Positions 31,310-43,340 of a stretch of 64,000 bases of DNA are shown piece by piece (positions within the stretch are counted from its first letter, which is position 1; each line of letters starts with the position of its first letter). This DNA comes from Agapanthus africanus. Its lineage: Eukaryota > Streptophyta > Magnoliopsida > Asparagales > Amaryllidaceae. The position numbers were made by a program, and so were the translations under genes. A model generated the notes under the pieces. It was not told where the DNA came from and ran no database searches. It worked only from the letters and a program-made list of their open reading frames with translations. The stretch lies in contig JASDDO010000014.1 of NCBI GenBank assembly GCA_030015575.1, positions 170,161,911 to 170,225,910 on the forward strand, written 5' to 3'.

Positions 31310-33455
31310 TCACGGATCTATCTCGATACCTCGGTGTCGAACGATGAATCCTAGGAATTTTCCTGAGGAAACTCCGAACGCGCATTTGAGAGGGTTCATA
31401 TTCAAGTTGTATTGCCGAAGGCGCTGAAACACGATCTTTAGATGCTCTAAATGTTCCTCGTATGATTTGCTTTTAACTACGAGGTCGTCAATATAGCATT
31501 CGACGATTTCATGTATGAGGTCGTCGAAAATTTTCGTCATGGCCCTCTGATAGGTGGCGCTGGCGTTCTTTAGACCGAAGTGCATCACCTTGTAGCAGAA
31601 TATGCCCAAAGGGGTCCGAAAAGCAGTATGCTTCTGGTCCTCAGGATGCATCTTTATCTGATTGTATCCTGATGAGCCGTCCATGAAGGAGAAAACTTCA
31701 TGAGTGGACGTATTGTCTATCATCAGCTCGGTGACCGGTACTGGGAAGTCGTCCTTTGGGCAGGCTTTATTGAGATCCCGAAAGTCCACACATATGCGCA
31801 CCGTCCCATTCTTTTTCATCACCGGGACGATGTTGGCGATCCAGTCAGGGTACTGAACCTCTTGGATGAAGCCGGAGTCGATTAGCTTCTTGACCTCGGC
31901 ATTGATCCACATCTCAAGCTCGAGCCGCATTCTTCTCGGCGCTTGTTTGATCGACTTGACGTCCGGAGATATCGCCAATTTGTGCACAGCAATCTCTGGA
32001 TCTAATCCTGGCATTTCGGAATAGTTCCATGCGAAGCAATCTTTATGCTGTATGAGCACGTCTTTTAGCATAGCCACCCTTTCTTCAAACAACAGCTCAC
32101 TGACGAACGTCGGCCGCGGGTCACTTGCCGTCCCCAAATCAATTTTCTTGAGGTTATCTGCAGTAGTATGTATCCCAACTTCCAGCTCTTTTGGAAACTC
32201 TGAAATTACCTCGTTATCATCGTTTTCGAAGCACCAGGGGAGGTCATCCATATTCTCAGGCTCTTCTTCTGACAGCGTTATCGCGTGATAGGTACGAGAT
32301 CGTTTCCAAGATCGATGTTGATCTGGTTCTACTCTCGCGGCTTTGGGTTCATGCTTCTGCGGCAGGGTTACCCTCCAGCTACTGAATAGAGCGAACCTGC
32401 ATTGCTGATACTGGTCTTCTACCCGGTCTTTAAATGTGAAGCAGTCTTCGAGAGGATGTCCTATTGCCCTGTGATAGGAGCAATAGTCCGGGTGAGAGAC
32501 TTCGCCTGCTTGCTCGGGGTGCTTGGACTCCGGGAGTGTCATCATTTGATGTTTTATGACAAGATCGAATATCTTCCTTGTCTTATCTTGGGGAAAAGAA
32601 TATGCTCGACCCATCTTTTTTATAAGAGACGAATCTGGACTGCTCGATTCCTGATTGCGTGGCTTCTTGGACCCGTTTTGTCGCTGTCGAACGCCTTTCC
32701 CGTTCTTTGGTTTGTTTCTGCCTCTGCGTCGGGCCTTTTGTACAACGGGTTGGCAAGGAGGGTCATTTTCATTTTTCACAGTCTGCTGAAAGAGGCGTTG
32801 CGTCCTGTCTTTCTCGTAGATGGCCATTTCGCGATTATGGTCGTCTCGAACCTTTTGACCTGCTTCCCTTATAAGCCTGTCCATTTGTTCTTCGAACGAC
32901 GGACTGGGCATTTTCACGGCGGGAGCTCTTTCTGGTTCAGGGTTAGCATCTTCCCATAGAGCATCTCCTTCTTCATCAAAGTTATGTATGGCGTAGCAGT
33001 CGTGGAGTAGTCCCCGTTTCTTGGATTGAACATACCCGAGCCCGGTCGTTTCCATTCTCCCGTTGGGCAACTTTCGTCGAGTTCCGGGAACGTTCCAGAT
33101 CCTGTTATAGAACCGTGCTTGTCGCGCGGTTTGCTTAAAGGGTACACATTGGCGTCTCAAGAGTCTCTTTAGTCCGTTCGTGTAATATCTGGGCAAACGG
33201 ATGGGCTGGAGCCTGTCAAGTGTAGAATCTGCGCCGTGCCAGATTTCACTCTCCACTTTGGTTTCCCCGGATCGGTAGAATAGGATCGCCTTTTCACCTT
33301 TTCGCGTGGGAAGGACGTAGAATGTCTGCAGTTCTTCAACACAATAGGTATCAAGCGCGTCTAGTTCTTTATGATGCTTGGGTGGAACCATGGCAACTTG
33401 CAAACTTTGATCTCCATCAGCGAAGGTTTGTATTGATGGCCGAGCAGAGAATACG
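31310..33455 (-). pseudogene. pol (RT): Linker, extra CHHC knuckle and reverse transcriptase of element B
   Basis: Opens after the solo LTR at 33456 with a linker matching element A (LDALDTYCVEELQTFYVL, then FYNRIWNVPG). About 190 residues not present in element A follow: charged, basic, and containing YSFPQDKTRKIFDL and the knuckle YCSYHRAIGHPLEDC (CX2HX4HX4C). RT then begins at about residue 450 (CFAWNYSEMPGL), with VRICVDFRDLN, FMDGSSGYNQI, and the catalytic ECYIDDLVVK (YIDD). It stops at a TGA (31310-31312) just before RNase H. The ATG at 33463 lies in the inserted LTR and is not a real start; the frame is continuous with 36344-38367 once the LTR and one TSD copy are left out. Confidence 0.9.
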
Positions 33456-36338
33456 TGTAACACCCGAGCCCAATAATACTATTTACATTACTAGTTGAGG
33501 GTTATATATTGCTCATTTCCAATTATTCTGTTTTTCTGGGGTTTATTGCTAAATTTTAACCGGTTAAGTCATTTTGGCACATAACAAATTTTAACTCCTA
33601 AAATGAAATTTAAAATGTCCATGTTGGCCTACTCGTCGCCACTAGTCGCGTGGTAGCGTCCGCGTGTCGAGATTCCGTCCCGTTCGGCTAAACGGGCAAG
33701 TTTGGACGACTACGCGCGCGTGCAAGTGTCCGACTTGGGGGCATGCATTTTAATCATTAAACACCTCTTTTCAAAATTTGGAACCCGCTTAAAATCCTAT
33801 AATTTGAATTTGGAACATTTGGGCGCAACCCGGGCGCGATTTGGAAATGTTTCATTTCGCGCCAAAAAGGCCCATTTAAATTTTATATCTTAAACTAAAT
33901 ATATACGAATATATATTTTCTTTACCTGCTATATCTCTCCAACTCCTTCAAATTTAATTTCAAATCCCTTTTAAATCTCTCGTGGCCAATCACAGCGGGG
34001 GAATGTACCCGCGTGGGCCCCGCCTCCCTTTCCCTGTCTCTCTCTCTCTCATCATCATCAAATCTTTTCTCTCTCTCCCTTCAATCTCTTTCTCTCTCTT
34101 CCTCTATAAGTTTTCATCCATGCAGCCGCCCCTACGCATCCTCTTCTTCACGAGAAAACGCCTCAGAACCCTAACCCTAGCCCCTCGTTCTTCGCCGTCG
34201 ACCTCCCCGCGACCTCGCCGTCGCCGCCCTCGCCACCACGAGACTAGCCGCACCCACTTACCTCCTTCCTCCGCCGATTCCCGCACCTGCACCCAACCCC
34301 GACGACGCCTCCAACCACTGCAGAGCCCGACGTCGACGCCGCCTCTCGTCGCCGACGACTCCCGCGACTCCCTCTCACCCTCCTCGTCCCGACCTCGTCG
34401 TCGCTTCCCTCCTCCCCTCGCCGGACCACCAACCCGAGCCCATAGCCCCATCACCTACCCTCTGCAGTTCGCCGGAGAACGCGCCGGCGATCCTTGCCGT
34501 CGTCACCAGAGCCACCTCCTTTCCCCTCGATCACCAGAGCCGACCACCCTCTCCCCCACTCGTCGCAGCACCCTCTCCCGCGAACCCCGAGGCCGTTCAA
34601 GCCTTTGCGGCCGCCGTCGTTGCCTCGCCGGCGTTCCAGCGCCGTCGAGCTTGCCGGGGTTACCCCCTGGTACCTCCCGGTAAGCCTTCCTCACCTTTCC
34701 TTTGTGCAGTAAACCCCCCGCTGATCGCAATAAGTTTATCATGTGTTGCTAACTCGTTGCCGTGTTTTGCCGGAATCCGACCGTGCCGTCTTGGCGAACC
34801 CGACGCTCCAGCGAAGCCCCCTGGTCCGTGTGATCCCGTTGTTCTCTGTTGGGACTCGATCCGTGGCCCGTGCAACCATATCGCGTTTTCTGCCGACATT
34901 GCATCCGTGCGTTCCGGTTTGCGAAACCGTCGAGGCAAGTATCCGAATACTTGCTTTAACATGCTACAAACTTAATCATCATATTATTTGTTATAACCAC
35001 ACGGCTTAGTAACATCGATTAGAATTGATAGTTACAATTATCCGTAACGTTAAATCATTATAGTAGTTACTTGTAATTAATCGGTATGCTATCAATCCAC
35101 ACTTTAACTAATTAAACCAATTAGCACGTCATTGCTTAAATTGCTAGATCATCCTTGTAACTATTAGTATGCTGTAGTTTTAATGGCTTCATTGCTTCGT
35201 GTTATTAATATTGTTTTACCCTGTGATTGTTGCACCCAAGGGTGCTTGAACCTGTTAATAAGAGAATACAAAACATCATTGTGTTTACATGGAATAATAT
35301 GGTTATTTACTGTTTCCTGCTGCTGTTCATTGTTTGATTGTATACCTGTTGTGAGCACATACTCGTTTGCACTACATATTGGCCTGACCCTGCTACACAT
35401 GACATATACATACATACCGACTCATCCTGTTGTACCATGACATTACTTGTTTCATGATCTCCTGCCTAATGCTGACAAACCCGACCATCCCTGCTGTCTA
35501 TCCAGACAGACCTACTCTTACCGGATTTTGTGTTGGCATTAGTCCTTGACTACTGAATACCTGACCTGACATACATAGCTTGGGGGTATGGGGAAATCAA
35601 AGGTGAAACCGACTTGTAACTCAACAGTTCGATACATTGATCTGATCAGTCTTACGGGCTTGGCCAGCTCCGGAGTGTTGATGCTGACATCACTCGTCCA
35701 TCCTACTACCTTTTACTGCTTAGCGGCACGTTTCGGATTCAGCCCCGAGGGTTTTGACCGTGGTCCCGGGCACGCACGGGATACTATTGAGTTACATCGA
35801 CGATTCATCAATTGGTTTCAAAGACTATAGAGTAGAAACCTGACAGGATAGTTTAGTCACCATTGCACATTACCCTGCTCTGTTATTTCTTAGTACTGCT
35901 TCATTCATGTTCATATTTGCATTGCTTATCATCATGTTTATATTATATACTTGATGTCTTGACGCGCTGACGTCTGGGTTTTGCATGGCCCAGATTCCGT
36001 ACCACTGTCGACGACCGAGCAGGAGTACTTCAGCCAGCAGGCTGAACTGTGAGTTCTTTAGGGTTTAGTTTATTTATTTTCATTTCATTTCCAGATGTGA
36101 GCCCGCATTATGGGACGTACTGTTTATTCATTGTATTGGATCATTAGCTTCCGCACTTATTGTTTATTGATTCTTGTTATTATGGATTTGGACATGTATT
36201 AGATTAGTTTTTTTTATCTTGTTCTTGATATCCTTACAACCGTAATGTGACTGTGGATGGATACTTCCTACCCACAGGTAGCATGGTTGGCTATGTCACG
36301 TGCCCAATCTTGCGTACTCTGGGAAGCGGGGCGTGACA
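33456..36338 (+). mobile_element. Solo LTR Z (2883 bp) inserted in element B pol
   Basis: Ends TGTAACACCCGAGCC and GGGGCGTGACA; flanks ATACG (33451-33455) and ATATG (36339-36343), a TSD with one transition. It separates the acidic end of the PR region from the RT linker without shifting frame. The C-rich part (34000-34700) gives long Pro/Arg/Ser open frames that I regard as compositional. It also contains GT-AG-like and TA-rich stretches but no gene. Ends resemble those of families X and Y. Confidence 0.9.
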
Positions 36339-36343
36339 ATATG

Positions 36344-38421
36344 ACATTGACCTCATCTTCCGAGTCGCTGCCGAAGATTAACATAGGAGTGGACGGTCCC
36401 GGCTTGTTGCATTGGGGCGGACCTGAATAAACTATTTCTTCCTCCTCCTCGGTGTCACTCCCGAAAACCGGAATAGTGGCGATAGCTTTATTCTTATCCT
36501 TTGGTTTGCGACATCTTTCTATGTCTTCAAAATCAGGCAGGAAGTATTTGGCATCCTCATATTTGCGGACTTCGTTCATGGAGAACGGGTTTAGTTCCCC
36601 TGTCACAGTGTACTCGAGACCATCTTTAAAATAATTCATACACTGATGTTGTGTAGAAGGGATGACGTTGTACTCATGTAACCAGGGCCGGCCGAGCAAA
36701 GCATTGTAGCATGTCTTGGCGTCAATGACATAAAACTTGATGTCCGTGACAAGCAGCCCAAAGCGTAACGTCAGTATCACAGACCCGAGCGTCCATGATG
36801 ACTGGGAGTCAAACCCGGAGATGGTGATTTTATCACGAGCGAGGTGTTGAACACTCATGCAGATTTCCTTTAGAACCATTACGTTAAGGAGATTGACGGA
36901 GGACCCATTGTCGACCAGGATTTTACCTATCTTGATGTCATGACAGTATCCGGAGACATATAGGGGGCGGTTGTGCTCGCATGTCCCAAGGAGGAGATCT
37001 TCATCGCCGAAGGTGATATCGGCTGTGTGTACTTCTTCCAACTCGTCCTTCATCTTTTCTTCGGCGAGAAAAGCTTGGAATTGCTCGGTCTCTTGTAATG
37101 CCTTGATCAGCGAATCTCTCGCCTCTTTGGATAGCAGAAGGGCGTCGAGAATGCTTAACTGTGAAGGTAGCTTTCTCAAGTGTGCCAAAACGTTGTAGTC
37201 CACCTTACTTTTCTTTGGCGGGTCCTTGGTTGTCAGCTTTTCAACGGCTTGGTCATCAAGGATGATATCCTCAGGGACCTTTTCTTTTCCCTTATCTTTT
37301 CTATTTGACCCACTGTTCGAGGGCCCAATATTCTTTTCGGGCAGCGTACGATTGGGCAGCTGAATATTTTCACAGTTCTTCGGTTCTTCCTCCTTTCTCA
37401 AGGTGGGCTCTTTAAAGAGAGGGCCAAGAGTCATTTCTTCGTCAGAGTCGCTCCCGAAGGTAAGAACTTGCGATCCCCCAGTGTTGACCATGCGACAGTT
37501 GCCGGTGGTTCTTTTACGCTCCTCGGTCGTACTTCTTTGCACCCGACGAGTTTTGCGTTTCATCCGCTTGAAATTTTGCCGGTGAGCAACATATCCTTGC
37601 CACCATCTTTTAAAAGCGTTGCACTCTTCGGTGGGGCGCGCAATATTTCGATGATATAAGCAGTAGCTAGGATGCATTTCCGCTTCACCAAGAACGTTTC
37701 CTTCGGAGGGTGGCAGCTTCATTCCCATTGATATGGCTTTGGCGAACCTCTTCCTCATCTTGAACCTGTTTTTATTTACGACGGATGTACTTTGATCTAG
37801 CGGGAGTGTTTCAACCCTTTCGTTTAGTCGCCGGCGCTTGGCTTCTTCAAATATGGCCTTCTCACGCTCTCGAGCAGCTTTGCTTTTAAGAAGAGCTTCA
37901 TTCAGGAATGCATCGATCATTTCGTCTGATGTCCCTAGAGGTTCTGGCTCGGGACCTGCCCCCAGTTTTTCTGTGTAAGGAGCTTCTTCATCGTTTATCG
38001 ACGAGTGAGAGATCACATGACAACTTGCTACGTAATCTTCAGATTCATCCGACGAGTCTTCTCCATCATCTCCGTCCTCAAGGAAGTGACTGAGAAATTC
38101 TTGGAGTGTGACTGGAGTCCGCGCTTTCTTATTATATTCTTCCAACGCGTCAATCTGTTTTTGCAGGTCCGTGCGCTTGTCACCAGGCTTCACGGGCTTT
38201 TTGGTCTTCTTCTTCTTTTTCGAAGACTTTGACGGCTGGGTGCGAATGCTTTGGCTATCACCACCAATTTTTGGAGTTGGGCGCGGCTTCAGCATCCCCT
38301 CGATTATCTCAGGTTCCAGTAGATTCTTCCACCTAATTGCCGGACATGTTTGGAGATCGTTCAACATTCTTTCAGTTTTGGCTGAAAGAGCAACCTCCCA
38401 TGAAGCTTCTTCTACGAAAGA
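36344..38421 (-). pseudogene. gag-pro: gag-PR segment of element B with second CHHC-like module
   Basis: One frame from the TGA at 38422-38424 to the LTR Z insertion. It has a Lys-rich stretch (SKSSKKKKKTKKPVKP), an acidic block, a degenerate knuckle YCLYHRNIARPTEEC (the third ligand His replaced by Arg) and the acidic motif TFGSDSDEEM. A linker VDYNVLAHLRKLPSQLSI, identical in type to element A, precedes the protease. The protease has KILVDNGSSVNLLN (active-site Asp near residue 482 counted from 38367) and LLGRPWLHEYNV (near 559). Two more FGSDTEEE/FGSDSEDE motifs follow. The ORF as read continues into LTR Z to 36268, which is an artefact. Confidence 0.85.
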
Positions 38422-39434
38422 TCATGATGCCCCCGGTGTATCCGTCTTCTTGGGAGTGTGTGGCCGAGGCGGGTTCACCTTCCAATTCTCGGATAATACG
38501 AATTTGCCCTGCCGGTACTGATCTTCTATCCAGCTTTTGAAGATGTAACAATCCTCAATCGGATGGCCCAACATTCGGTGATAAGGGCAATAGTTAGGAT
38601 TGTTAGTGTCGCCTGGTTGCGCTGGGCGTCTTGGCTCCGGCAGTGTGATGAGCCTGTTGTGCAGTGCAAGCTCGAATAACCTCTTCGTCTTATCTCTAGG
38701 GAACGAGTAAGGGCGTCTCATTTTATCTTCGAGAGATCGAGTTCTATTATTTTGGCGATCAACCGGCCTCAGACCATCGGGCTGCTGTTGAGCATTGGCG
38801 ACTACAATCGCTTTCCCCTTTCCCTTCTCGTTCCGAGGCTCCGGCTTTGGAGGAGACGGTCTATGACCCATCTGGTCCATTTGGTCCAGCTTGTCAATCA
38901 AGGCCTGGAAAATAGTTGGCTTGAAGAATATCATGAATTGGGAAATGGTTGCATGAGGGTCCAGAGTGCCCACGAACATGCCCACCGCCGGCGCTTCGTC
39001 GATGCGTTGTTCGCATTTCGACCACAGATTCCTCCATCTTATTGCGTACTGAACCCATGTCTCACCTGGCTTTACCCTGGCATTGATCAATGCCGTTATT
39101 GGGGTGCGTTCATTAGCACTCGCGAATTGCTGGGTGAATAATAGTTCCATTTCCGCGAAAGTCTTGACGGAGTCGTTTGGAAGTTCAGAATACCATTCGA
39201 ATGTCGTCTCCGACAAGCTGCCGACAAATTGGCGAACTAGCAATTTATCATCGCCTCCGGTGTTGCCACATAGAGCCTTGAACTGGGCGACATGCTAGTG
39301 GGGATTGCCCGTCCCCTTGTATACATGAAATTTAGGGATCGTATATCCCGGCGGATACTTTATTTGATCATACCAGCCTAGATATGGTCGCCCAGTTTTA
39401 ACGACTTGGCCGGCCGCTTCATTCGCCTGGTGAG
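38422..39434 (-). pseudogene. gag: gag core and first CHHC knuckle of element B
   Basis: Capsid-like core: GWYDQIKYPPGYTIPKFHVY, a TAG at 39295-39297, then HVAQFKALCGNTGGDDKLLV, FEWYSELPNDSV and FAEMELLFTQQF, which match element A and gypsy gag. A basic linker follows (KGKGKAIVVANAQ), then the module YSFPRDKTKRLFELAL and YCPYHRMLGHPIEDC (CX2HX4HX4C zinc knuckle). The frame ends in TGA at 38422-38424 and resumes in the same frame at 38421. Gag forms the particle and binds genomic RNA; the knuckle is the nucleic-acid-binding part. The upstream side is interrupted by solo LTR F. Confidence 0.85.
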
Positions 39435-41646
39435 TGTTGGATATAGTGCCCTCAAAGTCAATTATTGGATCGCAGGTACGTGATTGCAATGATTGAGGGA
39501 GGATCTATACCGATAGTACAGTCTTGCTCGAGATGATAGTATGCTATCTGGTTTGTCTTTATCATTGTGTACATGCTTTAGTTCACTATTGCATGTTGAT
39601 AGAGCCCATAGGATTCTTGCTTGACTGCCAGCAGTATGATGGCGATCATATACGTTGGAACTGGGGTCTATAAGCGCATCCTTAAAGTGTCCCTAGTCGT
39701 GGGAGTTTCGAGACAGGGCATCGATACTCCACAGTAGACTAGTGTATACAATCGAGAACCCGACGAGGGGAGGTGGCCGGTCTCACAAGCTATTGGTGTC
39801 AGTTGGTTCACCTAAGATGTATACAGGTGCTCATTGGATTATGAGTACACCGAACAGGACTCGCCGGGAACATACTAGTTGGTATTATACATATCATTAG
39901 ATAGAAGTTCCCTGGTGACATGTGTACAGGTTAGTCTGTCGACCTGAGATCGTCATTTATCTCGTGTGAGTTCCCACTGTGCTTTGATTACTACCCTACC
40001 ACGGCTCAAAGGAGTCGTGCAAACAGGTTTTAGTTGGGTACAGTCCCGAGCCACATGGAAGCAGTGAGCGGATCGTCGGGGATTCGTCTCTCCCGGTATT
40101 GGGGGTGAGATCGCGCTGTGTTTAGGAGAGCCATTACACGAAATCCCTGGCCAGGGTAATCGAGATTTACTGGTAGGTACTCCAGTAGTATCTCAGGGTG
40201 TTCTGGGCTTCACTCCGACACGACTTATACCGTTATTGGTTGTCTGACGTTTACCAGCCCCCTAGGCCCTATATGCGATACTCATAGACGAACAGACCGG
40301 ACTGTACGGATATTATCACTGTCAGGCTCAGTAGGGTTTCTGGATGAGTTCGCTTGTCAGGTTCCCTTCCGATCAATACATGGGCAACCGTTACGTGCAG
40401 CTAGTACCTCTGACGTGCTAGTGGTTATACCCAGTGCCAGTGTATTGATGAGTCATTAGAGTCCCCCACAGACAGTTTCCCAAGTTCGGGCGAAACGTTG
40501 TAAAGGCCATATGGATATATGGCGGGGTTCGATCATATCCGTGCACTTGTGCACGGATCATGATCGGACGGATAATACTAGCGGGCTTTAGTTTAAGCCG
40601 GGTCCTAGTATTATATTGTAGGAATATTTTTGTCTCATTGCATTTCGTATTCGGTCGGAATACAAATGCGGATATGTATTTACAGTTGAGGTGTAATCTC
40701 GTAATTCGTTACGGGATTATTTTGGGAGTTGCCAGTTTCTTTTTCCGTTTTTAACATCTTGTTTCTTGTTTAATCATTGTGAGCAATTTTGACCCTGACC
40801 CTGACCCTGACCCTGACCCTTTCCCCATTCCTAATTTTCTGGTCGGCCCATTCCCTGCACTGAATTTATTGCCTGCACAGAAATTCATGGGCATGGGCTT
40901 CAGGGTGTGCTGGCTGAATTTGGTTGTAGGGGGTCCCCTGCAATTTCGCAGGCTTTGATAAGCCAGGGCGTTTTTTGTGGTGAGGGGTGGGTTTTTATTG
41001 GGGGTGAAGGGGCTGTTTTTTGCAGGAGGGGGTTCCTTGCAATTTTGCATGTTTTATAATGCAAGGGGTTTTTTGTGATGATATATATATACACTCACTT
41101 GTTTTAATTCACTCCCCACTTTTACATTTTCCAGTGAGCTCAATTTGCAGTGAGCCTTTTAAGTCCCTCCATTCATTCTGGCCGAGCTAATTTTCTTTTG
41201 GAAGCACAATTTTTCATGCAAAATCCTTTGCTCACAACATCCTTGGCAACTTCAACCTCCACCCAATTTACTTGGGTGCCTTGAGACAAGATATTCTACA
41301 CTCTCTCTACTTCAATCTTGGACATGTCGGCTAGCAAACTTCATGTTCGAATTACCTCGGTTCGAGGCGGGAGCCCGTATAAAGATTCATTGACGTGGTG
41401 CCACTTTGACGAGCGAGACCGGAAGCGGACTTCGTCAGCGCAGCAGCGAGGAGCTTGGTGCGGAGATTAAAGACCGAAGGACACGGATCGATCGGTATAA
41501 TTTTTCTAACTCCTTTTACAGATTGCTAGTTTACGGTTAATGGAACGATCCGGGTATTTGGGTCGCGGTAGCGCCGGTTCCGTAAAAAGTTTTTTGTTCC
41601 GTATTTGGCCTCGGTTTGACGGCCGGGACGCCGCCGCATCCCAACA
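39435..41646 (+). mobile_element. Solo LTR F (2212 bp), probably Ty1/copia, inserted in element B gag
   Basis: Ends TGTTGGATATAGTGCCC and CATCCCAACA; perfect TSD GTGAG (39430-39434 and 41647-41651). The start resembles Angela/Tork-type copia LTRs. A TATA tract at 41081-41091 on the plus strand agrees with this orientation. It contains five GACCCT units (40791-40820) and no gene. The gag frame is the same on both sides. Confidence 0.9.
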
Positions 41647-41651
41647 GTGAG

Positions 41652-43191
41652 CTCATATTTGCTGAGCAATATAGTCATCCAGAGCGGCTTTGGAAATGGT
41701 TTCCTCCTTGGTTGCTGAAAGAGCCAGAGGGGGGTTCGATGTCTCCCCTCTGTCGTCTTCAATGATGATCGGAAAGTCTTCAGCTGGAGGTTCTGGCTGT
41801 AACATCATCCCGATCATGTCTTGGAAGAGAAGCGCCATTCGTTTTATATTAGCCGCTTGTTCTGCTTCTTCTCTTTCCTTCTTTTCGAGGACTCTGCGGA
41901 GGAAGTCAGCATCGGTTTCTTATTCATGACGCTGCTCTGATGACGTCTCCGGGCTTTCTTTTGGCCCGGTAAGTGAGGCCATTTGCGTTAGCATTTCCTG
42001 AAGCTTCTGTTGCTGCTCCTGGGCTTTTGTCACGGATCGGGTGAGCAGTCGGTGACCCGTCGAAGCGCGGCTTTCCTCTTTTCCGGAAGCCATATAAACA
42101 GTATGCACCATTATGCCCCCAGACTTAGGGCGTTTGGGCTCAGCGTCTTTGTGGTCTGCCATAGTCACAGGGGCTTTCTCTGGCCCCCTTCTCTTTTGAG
42201 CAGTTGAAGTCGAGGGGGCCGTTGCAGCGGGCACCCAGGTAGTTGTCGTCCTTTGTGGTTTGACAGGACGGTTTTCTTCCTGCTGAACCTTCACCTTTTT
42301 CTGCCGGCGAGAGTAATCTTGATCAATTACTGAGTCCTGAACCCGTCGCCAGACTTTGTAAATTTTGGAAGACAGCCGCTGAGGGGGATACTCCGACTTC
42401 GTTTCTCTAACATTCTCCACGGGTGGAGGAGATCTTTTCAGTACGGCGGTAGGAGAGTTCCTGCGCACCTTGTTCAGCAATTCAAAGCTATTCCCAGTTG
42501 GAACAGCAGCATTGACTTCCACCGTTGGGGCTGGTGGAGTAAATCCAGACGGAGAGCTGCCCCCGGCCTTCCGTACTCGGCGCCAGTGACGACGGCGAGC
42601 ATGTCGCGCAGATGGTGTTGGTTCGGCTATGGGGATAGCTTTGTCATGCCCCCTGTTCTGGTGTGGCGTTGCTGGCACCAGCCTCTTGAAGACCGACGTC
42701 CGTTGAGTAGCAGTATCCAATCTGTCAAAGATAGACCTTTGAGCAGGAACGGGAGCCGGAGTGGCCAGCCTTGTAAAGACTGATCCCTAGACGGGAGAAG
42801 CTTCTTTAGCGACCTTGAGAGCAAGAATGGCTATCCGCTTTGAGATGGCCGCTTCAGGTATCGTGGGCTTCTTGACAGGCCCATTGGAGTTCAGGCTCAG
42901 CCTATCGAAGGCTGATGTTGTTGGCTTGACATCGGACGACCCGTTGAGAGGGGTCGTGGTAGTAGTGAGCCGATCAAAGACCGACTTCTTTTGCATTTCT
43001 TGCGGCAGCGGGATGTTAATGCTCACTGGTGGGAGCATGGTCCCGAAGAACAAACCGGTGGTAGCCTGCGTCACCTGTTCTATCGGCATTGTGAACAGGG
43101 AGGCCTCCTGGGGCCCGTAAGCTATACCTCCAGATGAGGCGGAACGTGAGTTGCAGTTGCAGCTGGAACACTTCGTGTAAGTAGACGCCAT
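41652..43191 (-). pseudogene. gag: N-terminal gag of element B
   Basis: Start ATG at 43191, about 126 nt after the primer site; the longer ORF from 43350 begins inside the LTR and is not used. It opens MASTYTKCSSCNCNSRS and carries repeated (S/K)xFDRL motifs (KSVFDRLTTT, SAFDRLSLN, TSVFKRLVP). A basic Arg/Lys-rich segment follows, then GGIMVHTVYMASG as in element A, and a glutamine-rich helix (KAQEQQQKLQEML). In-frame stops are at 42787-42789 (TAG), 41920-41922 (TAA) and 41653-41655 (TGA). No known domain; this part is specific to Tat gags. Its downstream end is the GTGAG target of LTR F. Confidence 0.8.
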
Positions 43192-43316
43192 TGATCTTTC
43201 GTTTTCTGCACCAAGCAAGACACCAAATCTTAGTACCTCGAACCAAGGGCAACCATTAGCAAACCGCGATTCGTTCGCGAACACGACACATGAAGTATGG
43301 AGTGGAAAGAGAAAAA

Positions 43317-43335
43317 GGTCCCGCCGGGCGTGCCA
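43317..43335 (-). promoter_or_regulatory. Candidate primer binding site of element B
   Basis: Minus strand TGGCACGCCCGGCGGGACC, five bases from the inner LTR end at 43341; one base different from the site of element A. Confidence 0.8.
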
Positions 43336-43340
43336 GAATA

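Noticed and set aside
33456-33463. ATG at 33463 as start of the RT polyprotein
   Set aside because: It belongs to solo LTR Z; the frame was continuous with the PR segment before the insertion.
33982-34742. 233-codon Pro/Arg-rich ORF and its opposite-strand partners
   Set aside because: Lies inside solo LTR Z in a C-rich tract with open frames on both strands; same pattern as in the other LTRs.
40791-40820. Telomere-like repeat
   Set aside because: Five GACCCT units do not match the plant telomere TTTAGGG and lie within a solo LTR.
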